Shown one piece after another: positions 5,077 through 7,544 of a DNA stretch of 7,544 bases; the first letter of the stretch is position 1, and each line of letters starts with the position of its first letter. The DNA is from Methanobrevibacter sp. Lineage in GTDB: Archaea > Methanobacteriota > Methanobacteria > Methanobacteriales > Methanobacteriaceae. The notes below the pieces were generated by a model. It was not told where the DNA came from and searched no databases. It saw only the letters and a program-made list of their open reading frames with translations. The stretch spans positions 1 through 7,544 of the forward strand of contig WRCI01000079.1 of NCBI GenBank assembly GCA_009784145.1, written 5' to 3'. A program made the translations under genes and the position numbers.

Positions 5077-5151
5077 ATTAAGATTAAAATTAAGATTAAA
5101 ATTAAGATTAAAATTAAGATTAAAATTAAGATTAAAATTAAGATTAAAATT
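5077..5151. repeat. Perfect 12-bp tandem repeat, 6.25 copies
   Basis: Six identical copies of ATTAAGATTAAA fill 5077-5148, followed by a partial ATT. The array is flanked by TCAATAG on both sides (5070-5076 and 5151-5157, the latter overlapping the last base of the array). It fills most of the thiI-fetA spacer and its outermost unit contains the thiI stop codon (5144-5146). Each unit keeps in-frame TAA codons on the minus strand, so copy-number change would not extend ThiI. The absence of mismatches points to recent expansion by slippage. Confidence 0.95.
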
Positions 5152-6292
5152 CAATAGTCTTATATGCTTTAGTTAATGCTTCATCCTGACCCATATCTTC
5201 TTTAGCTTCTCTTACCCTTTCAATATCAGCTTTAGTTTCAGGATATCGTGGTACTGCACTACAACCACCATCGTCTTCTTTTGATATATCATAAGTACCA
5301 ATTTCTTTAGCTATTCTTTCTATTTCAACCTTATCCATTCCAATCAATGGACTGAGTATTGGAACTTCAACATCCTCCCTGGTAGCTAATATATTTGGAA
5401 GAGTTTGAGATGCAACTTGACCTACACTACTTCCATCAATGATTCCTAATGCACCCATATCTTTAGCTAACATTCCAGCTATTTTATACATTCCTGACTT
5501 ACAAAGAACACAGGTCATCTTTTCTGGAGCATCATCTTTACACTTTTGAAGGTAGTCTCCATAGCTAACTACACGGCTTCTAAAAGAAACACCACTTGAG
5601 TAAGTTTTAAGTTGTTTTACAATATTTTCAAATTTTTCTTCTGTTTTCTGTTTTGTAAAAGGATCGTTATCACAGTGAAGAGCTATTATTTCACAACCTC
5701 TCTTCATCATAAGGTAAGTAGCTACAGGAGAGTCTATTCCACTAGAAATAAGAGAAATTAACTTACCTTGAGTTCCAAGAGGTAGTCCTCCAGGACCAGG
5801 AATTTTTTCATGAAATATGTATGTTTCATTTTCACGAATTTCAAGGTATATCACAAATTTTGGATTAGTTAAATCAACTGGGCAACCAAGTTTTCTTACA
5901 ACTACTGCCCCTGCAAATGCAGCTGCTTCTTGAGAAGAAAAGTCATGAGATCCAACACGGCGACATCTTATTGCAAAAGGAGTTTCAGAGTCTATTAATC
6001 CTTCATCGACTAATTTATCAGTATATTCTCCTAATGTTTTTTCAATATCATCAAAATTACTATAAGTAGAAATAGCTGGAGAGAAAGATACTATTCCAAA
6101 TATTTTATGAAGTTTAGCTAATGCTTCATTAAAATCTTCTGGAAAGATAAATATCCTTGCTTGGTTTATATCAATTTCACAATTAAATGAAGCTTTTATA
6201 TTAGATGAAAGTTTTCTTTCAAAGCGACCTCTAACACGATTACTTTTTAATCCTAATTCCCCATATCTAGCTATTATTAGACTATGTTTCAT
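5144..6292 (-). CDS. thiI: tRNA 4-thiouridine synthetase ThiI, archaeal type
   Basis: ThiI adenylates U8 of tRNA with ATP and replaces its oxygen by sulfur to give 4-thiouridine, in the cytoplasm. The 382-residue product has an N-terminal ferredoxin-like region (1-60, starting HSLIIARYGELGLKS). A THUMP domain follows (about 60-165, with FAIRCRRVGSHDFSS). The adenylation domain has PP-loop ISSGIDSPVA (182-191) and LHCDNDPFT (205-213). There is no rhodanese domain, which supplies the sulfur-carrying Cys in bacterial enzymes such as E. coli ThiI. Instead a CxxC (Cys261, Cys264) and a distal Cys344 (in DDGGCSAVPRYP) are present. The equivalent three Cys of Methanococcus maripaludis ThiI are reported to hold an iron-sulfur cluster needed for thiolation. 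The ATG at 6292 gives the standard N-terminus; upstream only a TTGAT-like weak ribosome site is visible. The gene is followed by fetA after a 93-bp spacer. Confidence 0.95.
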   Translation of the reverse strand: MKHSLIIARYGELGLKSNRVRGRFERKLSSNIKASFNCEIDINQARIFIFPEDFNEALAKLHKIFGIVSFSPAISTYSNFDDIEKTLGEYTDKLVDEGLIDSETPFAIRCRRVGSHDFSSQEAAAFAGAVVVRKLGCPVDLTNPKFVIYLEIRENETYIFHEKIPGPGGLPLGTQGKLISLISSGIDSPVATYLMMKRGCEIIALHCDNDPFTKQKTEEKFENIVKQLKTYSSGVSFRSRVVSYGDYLQKCKDDAPEKMTCVLCKSGMYKIAGMLAKDMGALGIIDGSSVGQVASQTLPNILATREDVEVPILSPLIGMDKVEIERIAKEIGTYDISKEDDGGCSAVPRYPETKADIERVREAKEDMGQDEALTKAYKTIEF

Positions 6293-6383
6293 TAAATCAA
6301 CTACTTAATTATTAAAAATTATTAATTATATTATTATTATAAATTTATTTTATTATAAAATTATTTATTATATAATTATTTTT

Positions 6384-6480
6384 ATAAATATATTTTATTT
6401 TATAAAAATTTTATTATACAATTATTTTTATAAAAATATTTTATTTTATAAAAATATTTTATTTTATAAAAATATTTTAT
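6384..6480. repeat. Degenerate 18-bp AT repeat
   Basis: The unit ATAAAAATATTTTATTTT is perfect at 6430-6447 and 6448-6465, with 15 matching bases at 6466-6480. A copy with one change lies at 6384-6401, and the stretch between (6402-6429) looks like decayed copies. Each unit contains the palindrome AAAATATTTT. Such phased A/T tracts may bend DNA or melt easily. Confidence 0.75.
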
Positions 6481-6585
6481 ATAAAATTATTATATATAAA
6501 AATACTAAATTATGAAAATTTTTATCAAAAAATAAAAATCGAAACTAAGAAATTTAATTTTAACTATAAATTCATTAAAAAATAA

Positions 6586-6598
6586 AAACCTTTATATA
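6586..6598 (+). promoter_or_regulatory. Strong archaeal promoter (BRE plus TATA) facing the HTH gene
   Basis: AAACC at 6586-6590, a purine-rich BRE-like element, directly precedes TTTATATA at 6591-6598. Transcription should start near 6620, inside the palindrome at 6612-6629, giving a leader of about 165 bases before the ATG at 6788. A second TATA-like string at 6769-6776 is too close to the start codon to serve this gene. Confidence 0.55.
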
Positions 6599-6602
6599 TG
6601 AT

Positions 6603-6659
6603 GTGATATATACTTCCCATATGTGAAGTTTATTTCTCAAAAGTGATATATTATTCTCA
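6603..6659. promoter_or_regulatory. Operator-like array: GTGA-N7-TTCYCA three times at 20-bp period
   Basis: GTGA starts at 6603, 6623 and 6643, and TTCCCA/TTCTCA/TTCTCA start at 6614, 6634 and 6654, so every element recurs at exactly 20 bp. The first and third copies match at 15 of 18 positions (6603-6620 against 6643-6660). Read in the other phase, the array gives two TTCYCA-N3-GTGA sites. The better one lies in the near-palindrome ACTTCCCATATGTGAAGT (6612-6629), which has one mismatched pair. The array begins five bases after the TATA box and covers the predicted start site, a classic repressor position. The HTH protein encoded downstream is the likely binder, by inference. Confidence 0.6.
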
Positions 6660-6777
6660 TGAAAACCAATGTCATAATTGTTGTAAATCTATATTTTTAA
6701 ATCCATATAATAAAAATAATAAAAAACAATAAAAATAAACTTCGTATGATTTAATATTTTAAAGATCATTTATATAA

Positions 6778-6781
6778 GGTG
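6778..6781 (+). promoter_or_regulatory. Ribosome binding site GGTG deciding the HTH gene start
   Basis: AAGGTG ends six bases before the ATG at 6788. The in-frame GTG at 6779 is part of this element and is therefore unlikely to be the start. Confidence 0.5.
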
Positions 6782-6787
6782 TTCAAA

Positions 6788-7309
6788 ATGGAAATTGATG
6801 AAAAAAAGAAGATTATAGTTGATAAAGAAAATAAGTATCTCTTTGATGATAAAGATGTTGTAGTTTTTTTAAATAGTGATGAAGAGTTTGAAACTTTGAA
6901 AAAATATGGAGATAAAGGTTTTTCTATAAAAGGAAACTTCATAGTTAGTGATAAAAAGGAATCTCTTATTTTAATGAATTATAAAATAGCTAAAGCAACT
7001 CATGTTCAAGATTTAAAAGAATCTAACAAATTAAAAATGTTTTTATTGGATAAATTAAAGATTAAATCCTCAAAAAGCGGAGGAGTGATAATTTTCAAAT
7101 TCGAAAAAATAGCTACAAAAAATAAAGTACGCTATCTTCGTCAAGAACTTCAAATGACACAAAAGGAATTAGCTGAAAAAGTTAATGTAAATAGAAAAAC
7201 AATTAGTTCCCTTGAAAATGGATATTACAACCCTTCTTTAGAATTAGCTCATGATATAACCATAGCATTAGGTTGTTTATATATCGAAGAAGTTTTCAAA
7301 TTTTATTAA
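6788..7309 (+). CDS. Regulator with C-terminal Cro/CI-type HTH and unidentified N-terminal domain
   Basis: The 173-residue product has its DNA-binding domain at the C-terminus (about 112-171). [20 protein letters not shown] (113-132) contains helices 1 and 2, and [21 protein letters not shown] (134-154) contains the recognition helix and the E-G-Y-PS-EL signature of short XRE-family regulators. [12 protein letters not shown] closes the domain. The N-terminal 105 residues are not recognised. They are Lys/Asp-rich with beta-like strands ([38 protein letters not shown]) and may be a sensing or dimerisation module. There is no signal peptide or membrane segment, so it is cytoplasmic. The ATG at 6788 is chosen because AAGGTG precedes it. 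The gene has a strong promoter and a phased repeat array upstream, suggesting autorepression. No partner gene follows on the same strand within the window. Confidence 0.78.
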   Translation: MEIDEKKKIIVDKENKYLFDDKDVVVFLNSDEEFETLKKYGDKGFSIKGNFIVSDKKESLILMNYKIAKATHVQDLKESNKLKMFLLDKLKIKSSKSGGVIIFKFEKIATKNKVRYLRQELQMTQKELAEKVNVNRKTISSLENGYYNPSLELAHDITIALGCLYIEEVFKFY

Positions 7310-7367
7310 TTTTAATAATTTTTAATCTCGAGGGTGTTTCATAGTTTAAGAAAAAATATTTGAATAA

Positions 7368-7379
7368 TTTTCTTTTTTT
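7368..7379 (+). terminator. Oligo-T terminator of the HTH gene
   Basis: TTTTCTTTTTTT lies about 60 bases after the stop codon, between two converging genes. It is the best terminator-like run on this strand. Confidence 0.5.
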
Positions 7380-7421
7380 ATAAATAATTAGTAATAAAAA
7401 ATATATAAATTATAATACTTG

Positions 7422-7544
7422 TTATTTTCCATTATATCTAATTCTATCTTTATCTGTTGGAACACTATTGTAAACATATTCCCACAAACCATTGTTATTT
7501 ATTTCATATTTTTCAAAAACACATGGAATGCCTTTTGCTTTAAA
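7422..7544 (-). CDS. C-terminal fragment of an unidentified protein (cut by window edge)
   Basis: The minus strand is open from the window edge to a TAA at 7422-7424, giving 40 residues. They include GIPCVFEKYEINNNGLWEYV and end in PTDKDRIRYNGK. Mixed polar and aromatic composition with no A+T-driven Lys/Asn/Ile bias suggests a real coding end. The T-rich convergent spacer downstream also fits a genuine 3' end. No family was recognised, and the start lies outside the window. Confidence 0.55.
   Translation of the reverse strand, partial: FKAKGIPCVFEKYEINNNGLWEYVYNSVPTDKDRIRYNGK

Larger units (their letters stand above)
6293..6777. other. Long AT-rich divergent intergenic region
   Basis: These 485 bases lie between the divergent thiI and HTH genes. 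The thiI side (6293-6383) is nearly pure A/T and must contain the thiI promoter; TTTATAAT on the minus strand near 6338-6345 is one possible TATA box. The middle holds a degenerate 18-bp repeat (6384-6480). The right part holds a promoter (6586-6598) and an operator-like array (6603-6659). The remaining leader up to the HTH gene has no recognised fold, and the only open frame seen there is a 13-codon one at 6659. Confidence 0.5.

Noticed and set aside
5077..5151. CRISPR-like array
   Set aside because: Units are 12 bp and directly contiguous with no spacers; it is a simple tandem repeat.
6384..6480. Replication origin or iteron cluster
   Set aside because: The repeats are pure A/T with no G/C-containing origin-recognition-box-like motif and no orc1/cdc6 gene in the window.
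6659..6700. 13-codon open frame (starting MKTNVIIV) between the operator array and the HTH gene
   Set aside because: The nearest GTGA-like ribosome element is about 11 bases away and belongs to the periodic array; the frame is short enough to be chance. A leader peptide cannot be excluded but has no support.
7325..7350. GAGGGTG element after the HTH gene as the ribosome site of a small gene
   Set aside because: No ATG, GTG or TTG at suitable distance opens a frame of more than a few codons.

Overview
The window is extremely A+T rich. It carries archaeal signals: TATA boxes of the TTTATATA type, Shine-Dalgarno cores such as GAGGT, GGTG and GTGAT (complementary to an archaeal 16S 3' end), and oligo-T terminators. 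ThiI has no rhodanese domain but has the CxxC plus distal Cys of the archaeal enzymes, and one regulator resembles the archaeal HVO_A0114 family. A methanogen of the Methanobacteriales, most likely Methanobrevibacter or a relative, fits best. This is inference; no 16S or methanogenesis gene is present.

Layout. Positions 1-261 are gene-free AT-rich DNA. On the minus strand follow a FetB/UPF0014-type ABC permease (262-1038), an HVO_A0114/TumA-like winged-helix protein (1119-1565), a PhnB-like VOC protein (1679-2092) and a small winged-helix regulator (2206-2469). A symmetric divergent promoter (about 2500-2570) separates these from three plus-strand genes for small membrane-anchored proteins (2631-2942, 3215-3748, 3828-4121). 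The three share nearly the same lysine-rich start and Ile-rich anchor but have different outer parts; the last carries two EF-hand loops. The minus strand resumes with a FetA-like ABC ATPase (4421-5050) and thiI (5144-6292), separated by a perfect 12-bp tandem array. A 495-bp AT-rich region with an 18-bp degenerate repeat, a promoter and a 20-bp-period operator-like array leads to a plus-strand gene (6788-7309) with a C-terminal Cro/CI-type HTH. The C-terminal end of an unidentified minus-strand gene closes the window (7422-7544).

How the genes relate. FetA and FetB homologues normally form one two-component ABC transporter from adjacent genes. Here they are co-oriented in the order fetA then fetB, but about 3.4 kb of accessory genes lies between them, which looks like an insertion into an ancestral operon. 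thiI and fetA are tandem with 93 bp between them and may be cotranscribed through the repeat. Three DNA-binding genes each have a repeat or palindrome at their own predicted promoter: TGATATG repeats at the 2206-2469 gene, an inverted repeat over the TATA box of the 1119-1565 gene, and the GTGA/TTCYCA array before the 6788-7309 gene. This suggests autoregulation, but nothing here tests it. No CRISPR array, rRNA, tRNA, transposase or defence gene was recognised.
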